Shown here: positions 16,261-23,863 of the stretch, in pieces
Numbering within the stretch: the first letter of the stretch is position 1
How the letters are laid out: each line of letters starts with the position of its first letter
The notes under the pieces: generated by a model
Told to the model about the DNA's origin: nothing
Seen by the model: the letters and a program-made list of their open reading frames with translations, nothing else
Databases searched by the model: none
Program-made: the position numbers and the translations under genes
Assembly: GCA_016215625.1 (NCBI GenBank)
Contig: JACRIW010000041.1
Location: 1-64,000, forward strand
From: Candidatus Eiseniibacteriota bacterium
GTDB lineage: Bacteria > Eisenbacteria > RBG-16-71-46
DNA length: 64,000 bases
Direction of reading: 5' to 3'

Positions 16261-19050
16261 GTGACCGTCCCGCCCGCCGAAGCCCCCCAGTACATCCGCA
16301 TCCGTGGTGCGCGTCAGCACAACCTGCGCGACATCGACCTCGACATCCCGCGCGGCAGGCTGACCGTCATCACCGGTGTGTCCGGCTCGGGCAAGAGCTC
16401 GCTCGCGTTCGACACGCTCTACGCCGAGGGGCAGCGCCGCTACGTCGAGTCGGTGTCCGCCTACGCGAAGCAGTTCCTCGACCGACTGCCGCGGCCCGAC
16501 GTGGACGCGATCCACGGCCTGACGCCGGCGGTGAGCATCCAGCAGGTCGCGCCGGCGCGAAGCGCCCGCTCCACGGTCGGCACGTCGACCGAGATGCACG
16601 ACTACCTGAGGCTGCTCTTCGCCCGGCTCGGCACCGTGCATTGCGGCAAGTGCGGCCGCCCGGTGAGCGCGGATTCGCCCCGTACGATCGCGCGTGAAGC
16701 CGCCGCCTGGAGCGAGGACGCGCTCGTGCTCGTGCTCGCGCCCGTGCTGCTCGCGAGCACCATGAAGTGGGAGGAGCAGGCGGGCCACCTGCTGAAGGCC
16801 GGCTACACGCGCGCCTGGCTGAACGGCGAAGTCACGCCGCTCGATCCCGCCCCGAAGCTCGCGAAGGGCACGAAGGCCGTGCTCGTCGTGATGGACCGCT
16901 TCCGCTGGCACCCGGACGAGTCCTCGCGCCTCGTCGAGGCGTGCGAGCAGGCGTTCCGCCGCGGCGAGGGCCGGCTCGAGCTGATCGTCGGAGGGGCGGA
17001 GCCCGCGCGCCGGAGCGAGCGCTGGGAGTGCTCGCACTGCGGCGAACCCGCGATGCGGCCGGAGCCGGCGCTGTTCTCGTTCAACAGCCCGCTCGGCGTC
17101 TGCCCCGCGTGCAAGGGCTTCGGCGACGTGCTCACGTTCGCGCCGGACCTCATCGTGTCCGACGAGTCGAAGACGCTCCGCGACGGCGCGATCGAGCCGT
17201 GGGCGAAGTCGTGGCGCACGGTGACGTGGCCGAAGCTCGTGAAGCTGTCCGAGGAGCGCGGCGTGCCGCTCGACGAGCCTTGGTGCGAGCTGTCCGAGGA
17301 GCACCGGCAGCTGCTCATGCACGGCGACAAGAAGTTCCGCGGCGCGATCCCGTTCCTCGAGAAGCTCCAGGAGAAGTCCTACAAGGCCGGCAACCGCTTC
17401 ATCGTGAAGCGCTACCAGCAGCCGCGGCGCTGCACTTCCTGCGGTGGAACGCGCCTGCGTCCCGAGGCGCTCCGCGTGAAGCTCGGTGGCCGCACGATCG
17501 CCGAGGTGTGCGCGGGCACGGTCGCCGAGGTGGCGGACTACATCGGCGCGCTCGAGTTCGGCGAGAGCGAGCGGCAGATCGCGGGCACGCCGCTCGCCGA
17601 GCTCCAGGCACGGCTGCGCTTCCTGCTGCGCGTGGACCTCGGCTACCTGACGCTCGACCGCCTCATGCGCACGCTCTCGGGCGGCGAGGCGCAGCGCATC
17701 GAACTCGCGAACGCGCTCGGCGCGAACCTCGCGGACACGCTCTACGTGCTCGACGAGCCCACGGTCGGGCTGCACCCGCGCGACACCGAACGCCTGATCG
17801 GCATCCTCGACGAACTCGCCTCGCGCGGGAACACGCTCGTCGTGGTCGAGCACGAGCCCATGGTGATCCGCGCCGCGGCGCACCTCGTGGACCTCGGCCC
17901 GGGCGCGGGCGAGCACGGCGGGCGGCTGCTGTACGCCGGGCCGGCGAGCGCCGCGACCGCCGAAGCGGGCTCCGAGACCGCGCGCTGGCTGTCGGGCGAG
18001 AAGCACGTGACGCGCGAGCGCGCGAAGGGCGAACCGTCCGGGTTCCTCACGATCCGCGGCGCCCGCGAGCACAACCTCCGGAACGTGACCGCGCGACTGC
18101 CGTTCGGGCGGCTCACCGCCGTGACCGGAGTGTCGGGCTCGGGCAAGAGCACGCTGATCGAGGACGTCCTGCACCGCGCCGCCGTGAAGCACTTCGAGGG
18201 GCGCGAGGACGAGCTCGTCGGCGCGCACGACGCGATCGCGGGGCTCGGGAAGTTCCAGCGCGTCGTGATGGTGGACCAGTCGCCGATCGGGCGCACGCCG
18301 CGCTCGTGCCCGGTGACGTACATGAACGCCTACGCGCCGCTGCGCGAGATCTACGGCCGCCAGCCGGCGGCGCTCGCGCGCGGCTGGAAGGACGGCGCGT
18401 TCTCGTTCAACACCGCGGGCGGCCGGTGCGAGCACTGCGAAGGCGCGGGGTGGGTGCAGGTCGAGATGTACTTCCTCGCGGACCTCATGGTGCCGTGCGA
18501 GGTCTGCGGCGGCGACCGCTTCCAGCGCGAGCTGCTCGAGGTGCGCTATCGGGGCAAGCACATCAAGGACGCGCTCGACATGACGGTGGACGAGGCGTTC
18601 GAGCATTTCGCGACCGAGCCGAAGTTCACGCGTGCGCTGCACGTGCTACGCCGCGTCGGGCTCGGTTACCTGCGGCTCGGCCAGCCCGCGAACCAGCTCT
18701 CGGGCGGCGAGGCGCAGCGCCTCAAGATCGCGCGCGAGCTCACCGAGCGCAGCGCGGGCGCGACGCTCTACCTGCTCGACGAGCCCACGGTCGGGCTGCA
18801 CTGGTCGGACATCCAGCGTCTGCTCGGCGTGCTCGACGACCTCGTCGAGCGCGGCGACACGGTCGTGCTCGTCGAGCACAACCTCGACGTCATCCGGCTG
18901 TGCGACTGGATCGTGGACCTCGGTCCCGGCGGCGGCGCGGCGGGCGGCACGATCGTCTGCGAAGGCCCGCCCGAGACGGTCGCGGCGTGCGAGGAGTCGT
19001 TCACGGGCCGGTTCCTGCGCGAGGCGCTCGCGGAAGTGGCGAGGCACTGA
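16261..19050 (+). CDS. uvrA: Excinuclease ABC subunit A (UvrA)
   Basis: A 929-residue damage-recognition ATPase of nucleotide excision repair, close to the usual ~940. Two ABC modules are visible: Walker A GVSGSGKSS at residue 39 with the UvrA-specific LYAEGQRRYVESVSAYAKQF, and GVSGSGKST at residue 623. Both LSGGEAQR signatures are present, each followed by YVLDEPTVGLHP or YLLDEPTVGLHW. Zinc-finger cysteine pairs are CGKC, CSHC/CPAC, CTSC and CEHC/CEVC. GTG 16261 was chosen because homology starts about 12 residues later; an in-frame extension to 15931 reads through the peptide gene and terminator and is spurious. Confidence 0.95.
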   Translation: MTVPPAEAPQYIRIRGARQHNLRDIDLDIPRGRLTVITGVSGSGKSSLAFDTLYAEGQRRYVESVSAYAKQFLDRLPRPDVDAIHGLTPAVSIQQVAPARSARSTVGTSTEMHDYLRLLFARLGTVHCGKCGRPVSADSPRTIAREAAAWSEDALVLVLAPVLLASTMKWEEQAGHLLKAGYTRAWLNGEVTPLDPAPKLAKGTKAVLVVMDRFRWHPDESSRLVEACEQAFRRGEGRLELIVGGAEPARRSERWECSHCGEPAMRPEPALFSFNSPLGVCPACKGFGDVLTFAPDLIVSDESKTLRDGAIEPWAKSWRTVTWPKLVKLSEERGVPLDEPWCELSEEHRQLLMHGDKKFRGAIPFLEKLQEKSYKAGNRFIVKRYQQPRRCTSCGGTRLRPEALRVKLGGRTIAEVCAGTVAEVADYIGALEFGESERQIAGTPLAELQARLRFLLRVDLGYLTLDRLMRTLSGGEAQRIELANALGANLADTLYVLDEPTVGLHPRDTERLIGILDELASRGNTLVVVEHEPMVIRAAAHLVDLGPGAGEHGGRLLYAGPASAATAEAGSETARWLSGEKHVTRERAKGEPSGFLTIRGAREHNLRNVTARLPFGRLTAVTGVSGSGKSTLIEDVLHRAAVKHFEGREDELVGAHDAIAGLGKFQRVVMVDQSPIGRTPRSCPVTYMNAYAPLREIYGRQPAALARGWKDGAFSFNTAGGRCEHCEGAGWVQVEMYFLADLMVPCEVCGGDRFQRELLEVRYRGKHIKDALDMTVDEAFEHFATEPKFTRALHVLRRVGLGYLRLGQPANQLSGGEAQRLKIARELTERSAGATLYLLDEPTVGLHWSDIQRLLGVLDDLVERGDTVVLVEHNLDVIRLCDWIVDLGPGGGAAGGTIVCEGPPETVAACEESFTGRFLREALAEVARH

Positions 19051-19091
19051 CGGCACGCGAGCCGTGAGGCTCGGGAAAGGAAGAGTCCGCG

Positions 19092-19388
19092 ATGCTCTTC
19101 ATGGTGCGCTTCACCGATCGTCCCGACCGTCTCGACGTGCGCCAGGCGCATCTCGCCGGTCACATGGCGTGGCTGGGCGAGCACGCGGACGCGATCCGGA
19201 TCGGCGGGCCGCTGCGCGAGTCGCCCGACGCCAATCCCGTCGGCGCGATGTGGCTGGTCGAGGCCGGCTCGAAGGCCGCGGTGGAGGAGATGCTCGCGAG
19301 CGACCCGTTCTGGGTGCACGGGCTGAGGGCGAGCGTCGAGATCCTCGAGTGGCGCAAGGCCGTGCCGCAGGGACCGGCGACGTTCTGA
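19092..19388 (+). CDS. YciI-like (YCII-related) protein
   Basis: A 98-residue protein of the YCII-related family, ferredoxin-like small proteins often near oxidative or catabolic genes. Typical features are an N-terminal MLFMVRFTD strand, the His in HLAGHMAWLGEHAD, and ASDPFWVHGLRASVEILEWR, which holds the conserved DPF motif. Its biochemical role is not established. GGAAAGGAAGAG precedes the ATG. It ends 8 bases from the end of the convergent eIF2B-like gene. Confidence 0.8.
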   Translation: MLFMVRFTDRPDRLDVRQAHLAGHMAWLGEHADAIRIGGPLRESPDANPVGAMWLVEAGSKAAVEEMLASDPFWVHGLRASVEILEWRKAVPQGPATF

Positions 19389-19396
19389 TCCGTGGG

Positions 19397-20317
19397 TCAG
19401 GCCTGCTTCGGCAGCGCCGCCGCGAGCGCGGCGGGCAGTGCGCGGTCGCGCGCGGCCACGCCGGCTTCGCTGCCGCCGAGCACGCCGTCCTCGACGACGA
19501 CGCCGCGCAGCAGCGTGTGCGGCACCATCTCGAAGTAGACGTTGCGCGGGCGCACGCCGGCGGGCGGGTCGTCCCAGAGCTCCGCGGGCGGCATCTCGGT
19601 GATCGCGAGCGACGCCGTGCCCGCCGGGATCAGCTTGCGGCGGATCGCCAGCGCGTGCACCGGCACACCGTGTTCGCGCGCGGCGAGGGCCAGGACGTAC
19701 GAACCGATCTTGTTGAGCACGCCGTGCTCAGTGACGGCGTCGGCGCCGATCCACACGGCGGCCGCGCTCGAGACGAGCATCGGCAGCGCGGCGTCGGCGA
19801 CGAGCCACACCGGGACGCCGAGCGCGGCCAGCTTCGCCGCCATCGCGCGTCCTTCGAGACCCGGCCGGCTCTCGGCGAGCAGCACGCGAGGCTTGCGGCC
19901 GCGCAGGTGCAGTTCGCGCAGCGCGTCGTACACCGCCGCGCTCGACGACAGCGTCGCGATGAACGCGTCGTTCTCCGTGACGAGTTCCGCGGCCATGCGC
20001 GCCGCTGCCGCGGAAGCGGCCGCGAGGTCCTCGCGCTCCGCCACGCACGAGTGCAGCAGCGACTGGCGCAGGTCGAGCGGGGACTCGTGCTGCGCGGCCG
20101 CCGTGTCGGCGATCGCGAGCGCCCGCGCGCACAGCTGGTGCACGAGCGCCATGCTCGGCTGGCCGCCCTGCGCGCCCCGCAGCCACGCGAGCAGCGACTC
20201 GCGCAGCGCCGCGGAGGAGGGGGAGCGGTCCTGCCCGATCCAGCGTTCGAGCGCGGTGAGGAACTGGTCCGCCACCGCGCTCGAGCCGGAACTGCGATCC
20301 TGCGGGAGCGAGCTCAC
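19397..20317 (-). CDS. eIF2B alpha/beta/delta-family protein (MtnA / ribose-1,5-bisphosphate isomerase relative)
   Basis: A 306-residue protein of the eIF-2B superfamily. Its core motifs are VLLAESRPGLEGRAMAAKL (as in MtnA and R15P isomerase), VWIGADAVTEHGVLNKIGSY and PRNVYFEMVPHTLLRGVVVEDGV. Bacterial relatives isomerise phosphorylated sugars such as methylthioribose-1-P or ribose-1,5-bisphosphate; which substrate applies here is unknown. The GTG start overlaps the sdhB stop by 4 bases, so it is co-translated with the succinate dehydrogenase operon, an unusual placement. The N-terminal ~90 residues are helical and family-typical. Confidence 0.8.
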   Translation of the reverse strand: MSSLPQDRSSGSSAVADQFLTALERWIGQDRSPSSAALRESLLAWLRGAQGGQPSMALVHQLCARALAIADTAAAQHESPLDLRQSLLHSCVAEREDLAAASAAAARMAAELVTENDAFIATLSSSAAVYDALRELHLRGRKPRVLLAESRPGLEGRAMAAKLAALGVPVWLVADAALPMLVSSAAAVWIGADAVTEHGVLNKIGSYVLALAAREHGVPVHALAIRRKLIPAGTASLAITEMPPAELWDDPPAGVRPRNVYFEMVPHTLLRGVVVEDGVLGGSEAGVAARDRALPAALAAALPKQA

Positions 20318-21075
20318 TTGTTCAGGAGGTTCTTCAGCCAGTAGACCGTCGTCTGCTTGCCGAGTTCACCGAGCGCTTCGGTGAGCGGAATCTCCTTCGG
20401 GCACGCCTCCACGCAGTTCTGCGCGTTGCCGCAGTCCACGATGCCGCCGCGGCCCATGATGGCGTCGAGGCGCTCGTGCGCGTTCATCCGCCCGGTCGGG
20501 TGCGCGTTGAAGAGCCGCACCTGTCCGAGCGGCGCCGGACCGATGAAGTCCGAGCGCGTGTTGTACTGCGGGCACACTTCCATGCAGCAGCCGCAGGTCA
20601 TGCAGCGCGAGAAGGCGTAGCTCGTCTCCTGCTCGGACTGCGACAGCTTCGGGCCCGGGCCGAGGTCGTACGTGCCGTCGATCGGCACCCACGCCTTCAC
20701 GATCTTCAGCGCCTCGAACATGGGCTTGCGGTCGACCTGGAGGTCGCGCACCACGGGGAACTTGGTGAGCGGCTCCAGCGTGATCGGACCGTCGGGCATG
20801 TTGTCGACGAGCGCCGTGCACGACTGCCGCGGCTTGCCGTTCACGAGCATCGTGCACGCGCCGCAGACTTCCTCGAGGCACGACGACTCCCAGTGGACGG
20901 GCGTCGTCTTCTGGCCCTGCTTCGTGACCGGGTTCTTGCGGATCTCCATGAGGCACGAGATCACGTTCATGCTCGGCTGCCACGGCAGCACGAACTCTTC
21001 CCACCTCGAGGGGCCGGTGGGCGAGTCCTGACGCCGGATGCGAAGTTCGATGTTCTGACGGGGCATCTCGCTCAC
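20314..21075 (-). CDS. sdhB: Succinate dehydrogenase/fumarate reductase iron-sulfur subunit
   Basis: A 253-residue electron-transfer subunit of complex II on the cytoplasmic face of the membrane. Cysteine motifs for the three clusters are present: CLEEVCGACTMLVNG for [2Fe-2S], SRCMTCGCCMEVCPQYN for [4Fe-4S], and CGNAQNCVEACPKEIPL for [3Fe-4S]. It lies 6 bases downstream of sdhA with GGAGG in the gap. Length and spacing of motifs are normal for the Bacillus/epsilonproteobacterial type. Confidence 0.95.
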   Translation of the reverse strand: MSEMPRQNIELRIRRQDSPTGPSRWEEFVLPWQPSMNVISCLMEIRKNPVTKQGQKTTPVHWESSCLEEVCGACTMLVNGKPRQSCTALVDNMPDGPITLEPLTKFPVVRDLQVDRKPMFEALKIVKAWVPIDGTYDLGPGPKLSQSEQETSYAFSRCMTCGCCMEVCPQYNTRSDFIGPAPLGQVRLFNAHPTGRMNAHERLDAIMGRGGIVDCGNAQNCVEACPKEIPLTEALGELGKQTTVYWLKNLLNK

Positions 21076-21081
21076 CTCCCT

Positions 21082-22896
21082 TTAGTCGTACTTGCGCGCG
21101 ACGGGCTTGCACAGCGACACGTCCACGGGGTCGTAGCGGAACTTCGGCCCTTCGGGCGCGAACTCGGCCACCGTGGTCTTCAGCCACTTCTCGTCGTCGC
21201 GGTCGGGGAAATCGGGCTTGTAGTGCGCGCCGCGGCTCTCGTCGCGCGCGAGCGCTCCGAGCGTCACCACGCGCGAGAGGTGCAGCATGTTCTCGAGCTG
21301 GTTGAGGAACGACAGCGGCGCGTTCGCCCACTGTCCGTTGTCGAGCACGCTCGCCTTCTTCCAGCGCTCGGTGAGCTCCTGGATCTTGGCGTTCGTCTGC
21401 TCGAGCTTCTTGTTCTCGCGCACGATCGTGACGTTCTCGAGCATCGTGCGTCCGAGTTCCTCGTGGATCTTGTACGGGTTCTCGGGGCCGTCGCGGCGCG
21501 CGAGTTCGGCGAACCGCGCCGTCCACTTCGCCTCGGCCGCGTCGTAGACCGACGACGGCGTCTCGGTGCCGGCCTTCGCCTGGTTCTGCGCGTAGAGCAC
21601 CGCGGCCGGGCCGCCGATCTGGCCGGCGTAGACGCAGGAGAGGAGCGAGTTCGCGCCGAGGCGGTTGGCGCCGTGGTACTGGTACTCGGCCTCGCCGATC
21701 GCGTAGAGGCCGGGAATGTTCGACATGTGGTTCTTCGGGCTGCCGAGATCGACGAACCCGTCGGCGGTGCGCTCGTAGTCGACCCAGAGGCCGCCCATCG
21801 AGTAGTGCACGGCGGGGAAGATCTTCATCGGCTCGTCGCACGGATCGTCGCCCGTGAACTTCTCGTAGATCTCGAGGATGCCCTCGAGCTTCTTCTTGAG
21901 CGTCGCGCGCGGGATGTGCGTGAGGTCGAGATAGACGCACATCTTGCCGTCCACGCCGAGCCCGAGGTTCACGCACACGTTGTGGATCTCGCGGCTGGCG
22001 ACGTCGCGCGGCACGAGGTTGCGGTACTTCGGGTACTTCTCCTCGAGGAAGTAGAAGCGCTCGGCCTCGGGGATCTGGCGCGGCGGGCGGTTGTCGCCCT
22101 GGCGCCGCGGCACCCACACGCGGCCGCCTTCGCCACGCGCGGACTCGCTCATGAGGCGGAGCTTGTCGGCGCCGGGGATGGCCGTCGGGTGGATCTGGAT
22201 GAACTCGCCGTTGCCGTAGTGCGCGCCGTCCATGTACGCGGCGGCCGCGGCGGAACCCGAGTTGATGAGGCTGTTCGTGGACTGGCCGAAGAGCAGGCCC
22301 GGTCCGCCCGTCGCGAGCATGACCGCGTCGGCCTTGAACGCCTTCGCCTTCATGGTGCGCAGGTCGAGTGCGGTGAGCCCGACGCAGCGCCCCGCGTCGT
22401 CCTTCACGACGCCGACGAACTCCCAGCCTTCGTACTTGGTCACGAGGCCCGCGGCTTCGTGACGGCGCACCTGCTCGTCGAGCGCGTACAGCAGCTGCTG
22501 GCCCGTCGTGGCGCCCGCGAACGCGGTGCGGTGGTGCAGCGTGCCGCCGAAGCGGCGGAAATCGAGCAGTCCTTCCGCGGTGCGGTTGAACGTCACGCCC
22601 ATGCGGTCGAACAGGTAGATGATGCCCGGCGCGGCGTAGCACATGCCCTTCGCCGGAGGCTGGTTCGCGAGGAAGTCGCCGCCGCGGCACGTGTCGTAGA
22701 AGTGGATCTCGGGGCTGTCGTTCTCGCCCTTCACGTTCACGGCGCCGTTGATGCCGCCCTGGGCGCACACGGAGTGCGAGCGCTTCACGGGCACGATCGA
22801 GAACAGGTCCACGGCCACGCCGGCTTCGGCGACCTTGATGGCGGCCATCAGGCCGGCCAGGCCACCGCCGACGATGGCGATGCGGGGAGCGGCCAT
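21082..22896 (-). CDS. sdhA: Succinate dehydrogenase/fumarate reductase flavoprotein subunit
   Basis: A 604-residue catalytic subunit that oxidises succinate to fumarate. The dinucleotide fold is IAIVGGGLAGLMAAIKVAE. The covalent FAD site is the His in RSHSVCAQGGINGAVN. Substrate-site motifs HPTAIPG and SARGEGG, and HYSMGGLWVDY and HGANRLGANSLL near the C-terminal half, are intact. Its ATG overlaps the sdhC stop by one base. Direction (oxidation or fumarate reduction) cannot be settled from sequence. Confidence 0.95.
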   Translation of the reverse strand: MAAPRIAIVGGGLAGLMAAIKVAEAGVAVDLFSIVPVKRSHSVCAQGGINGAVNVKGENDSPEIHFYDTCRGGDFLANQPPAKGMCYAAPGIIYLFDRMGVTFNRTAEGLLDFRRFGGTLHHRTAFAGATTGQQLLYALDEQVRRHEAAGLVTKYEGWEFVGVVKDDAGRCVGLTALDLRTMKAKAFKADAVMLATGGPGLLFGQSTNSLINSGSAAAAAYMDGAHYGNGEFIQIHPTAIPGADKLRLMSESARGEGGRVWVPRRQGDNRPPRQIPEAERFYFLEEKYPKYRNLVPRDVASREIHNVCVNLGLGVDGKMCVYLDLTHIPRATLKKKLEGILEIYEKFTGDDPCDEPMKIFPAVHYSMGGLWVDYERTADGFVDLGSPKNHMSNIPGLYAIGEAEYQYHGANRLGANSLLSCVYAGQIGGPAAVLYAQNQAKAGTETPSSVYDAAEAKWTARFAELARRDGPENPYKIHEELGRTMLENVTIVRENKKLEQTNAKIQELTERWKKASVLDNGQWANAPLSFLNQLENMLHLSRVVTLGALARDESRGAHYKPDFPDRDDEKWLKTTVAEFAPEGPKFRYDPVDVSLCKPVARKYD

Positions 22897-23594
22897 CAGT
22901 GCTGCCCTCCTTCATAGACGACGGGGCCGTGCTCGGCGCCGTGCGGCTTCGTCAGCCAGTCCGGGTAGATGCCCTTGCCCGCGAAGGCGAGCAGCGAGTT
23001 GAGCCCGACGATCGTCAGCACGAGGAACACCGCCATCGCGAAGCGCGAGGCGTTGCGCTGCGCCTGCCGCCCGGTCGCGAGCCCCCAGTGGATGGCGAAG
23101 CCGAAGAGACCGTTCCCGAGGTGCCAGCACGCGGACACGATGCCGACCACGTAGAACGCGAACACGGCGGGATTCGAAATCTGCTCGCCGACGAAGGCGT
23201 ACGCGCTGACCGAGTTCAGGTAGTCGGAGTCGAAGCGCGTCATCCAGGTGTGGAAGAGGATGTAGAAGACGAGGAGCACGCCGCTCACGCGCTGGAGCGT
23301 GTACTGCCAGTTGCGCGCGTAGCCGTGCTTGCCGAGGTTCGCCTGGCCGGTGGTGGCGATGATCACGCCGAGCACCATGTGGAAGGCGATGGGCAGCCAG
23401 ATGCCGAGTGCTTCGATCGCGCCGACGTAGGGGATGCGCGCGAGTTCGGCGGCGGCGGCGTTGAAGGCCGCCTCACCCTGCAGGGCCTTGGAATTCGTGA
23501 ACAGGTGTTCGAGGAGGAACAAGCCGATGGGCACCACGCCCGTGAGCGAATGCGCTCGCTTGAGGGCGAAATACTGACGATCCGTGAGGTTCAT
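22896..23594 (-). CDS. sdhC: Succinate dehydrogenase cytochrome b subunit (single-subunit, five-helix type)
   Basis: A 232-residue membrane anchor with about five transmembrane helices that binds haem and reduces quinone. Histidines in candidate haem positions are in KRAHSLTGVVPIGLFLLEH, WLPIAFHMVLGV, ILFHTWMT, ACWHLGNG and FAIHWGLATG. A single fused anchor is the B-type complex II of Bacillus, epsilonproteobacteria and FCB bacteria. The internal ATG at 23594 was chosen because AAGGAAAGG lies upstream; the longer frame (from 23645) would extend into the promoter. Confidence 0.88.
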   Translation of the reverse strand: MNLTDRQYFALKRAHSLTGVVPIGLFLLEHLFTNSKALQGEAAFNAAAAELARIPYVGAIEALGIWLPIAFHMVLGVIIATTGQANLGKHGYARNWQYTLQRVSGVLLVFYILFHTWMTRFDSDYLNSVSAYAFVGEQISNPAVFAFYVVGIVSACWHLGNGLFGFAIHWGLATGRQAQRNASRFAMAVFLVLTIVGLNSLLAFAGKGIYPDWLTKPHGAEHGPVVYEGGQH

Positions 23595-23640
23595 GTCGCT
23601 GACCTTTCCTTGGGGTCCGACATCCGACATTCCATCCCGC

Positions 23641-23670
23641 ACCATAGGACAGGGCGGACAATCGCTCCAA
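23641..23670 (-). promoter_or_regulatory. Promoter of the sdhCAB operon
   Basis: On the minus strand TTGGAG (23670-23665), an 18-bp spacer and TATGGT (23646-23641). Transcript start is near 23634, 40 nt before the sdhC ATG. It lies back to back with the promoter at 23710. Confidence 0.55.
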
Positions 23671-23709
23671 CCGGTTTCTCGCGCAAGAAGTTGCGCCGAT
23701 ATCCGATGG

Positions 23710-23738
23710 TTGGTTCGAGGGCCTGCGCGTGATAGCTT
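23710..23738 (+). promoter_or_regulatory. Promoter of the radical SAM-RNase G operon
   Basis: TTGGTT (23710-23715), a 17-bp spacer and TAGCTT (23733-23738) preceded by TGA (extended -10). Predicted +1 is 23745, exactly where the first leader stem begins. Confidence 0.6.
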
Positions 23739-23744
23739 GTCGCG

Positions 23745-23836
23745 CCATTCCAGCAGTTCCTTCGGGCCCTGGGAATGGTCCGAAGGAAGGCGTCCCCATC
23801 CACGCCGTCGTCGAGACCGGCGGTTCGACTCCGCCG
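23745..23836 (+). ncRNA. Structured mRNA leader with two mutually exclusive stems and a tRNA T-arm-like hairpin
   Basis: Stem A pairs CCATTCCAG (23745-23753) with CTGGGAATGG (23769-23778; one bulge). Stem B pairs TTCCTTCGG (23757-23765) with CCGAAGGAA (23780-23788; perfect). Their arms interleave, and with only one base between the two 3' arms both cannot easily form, so they are probably alternatives. Two further hairpins follow: GGCGT/ACGCC (23789-23806, 8-nt loop) and CGGCGG/CCGCCG (23818-23836) closing the loop TTCGACT, the sequence of a tRNA T-loop. The element precedes the radical SAM gene in an operon with RNase G; control by RNA processing is inferred. Confidence 0.5.
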
Positions 23837-23863
23837 CTTCCGGCTGCCAGGAGAAGCACCCGA

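Noticed and set aside
23770-23850. Possible tRNA gene, because GGCGG-TTCGACT-CCGCC looks like a T-arm and GGCGT-N8-ACGCC like an anticodon arm.
   Set aside because: No 5' acceptor strand pairs with the bases after the T-arm, no D-arm, an 8-nt anticodon-like loop, and no CCA in the right place. Kept only as a leader structure.
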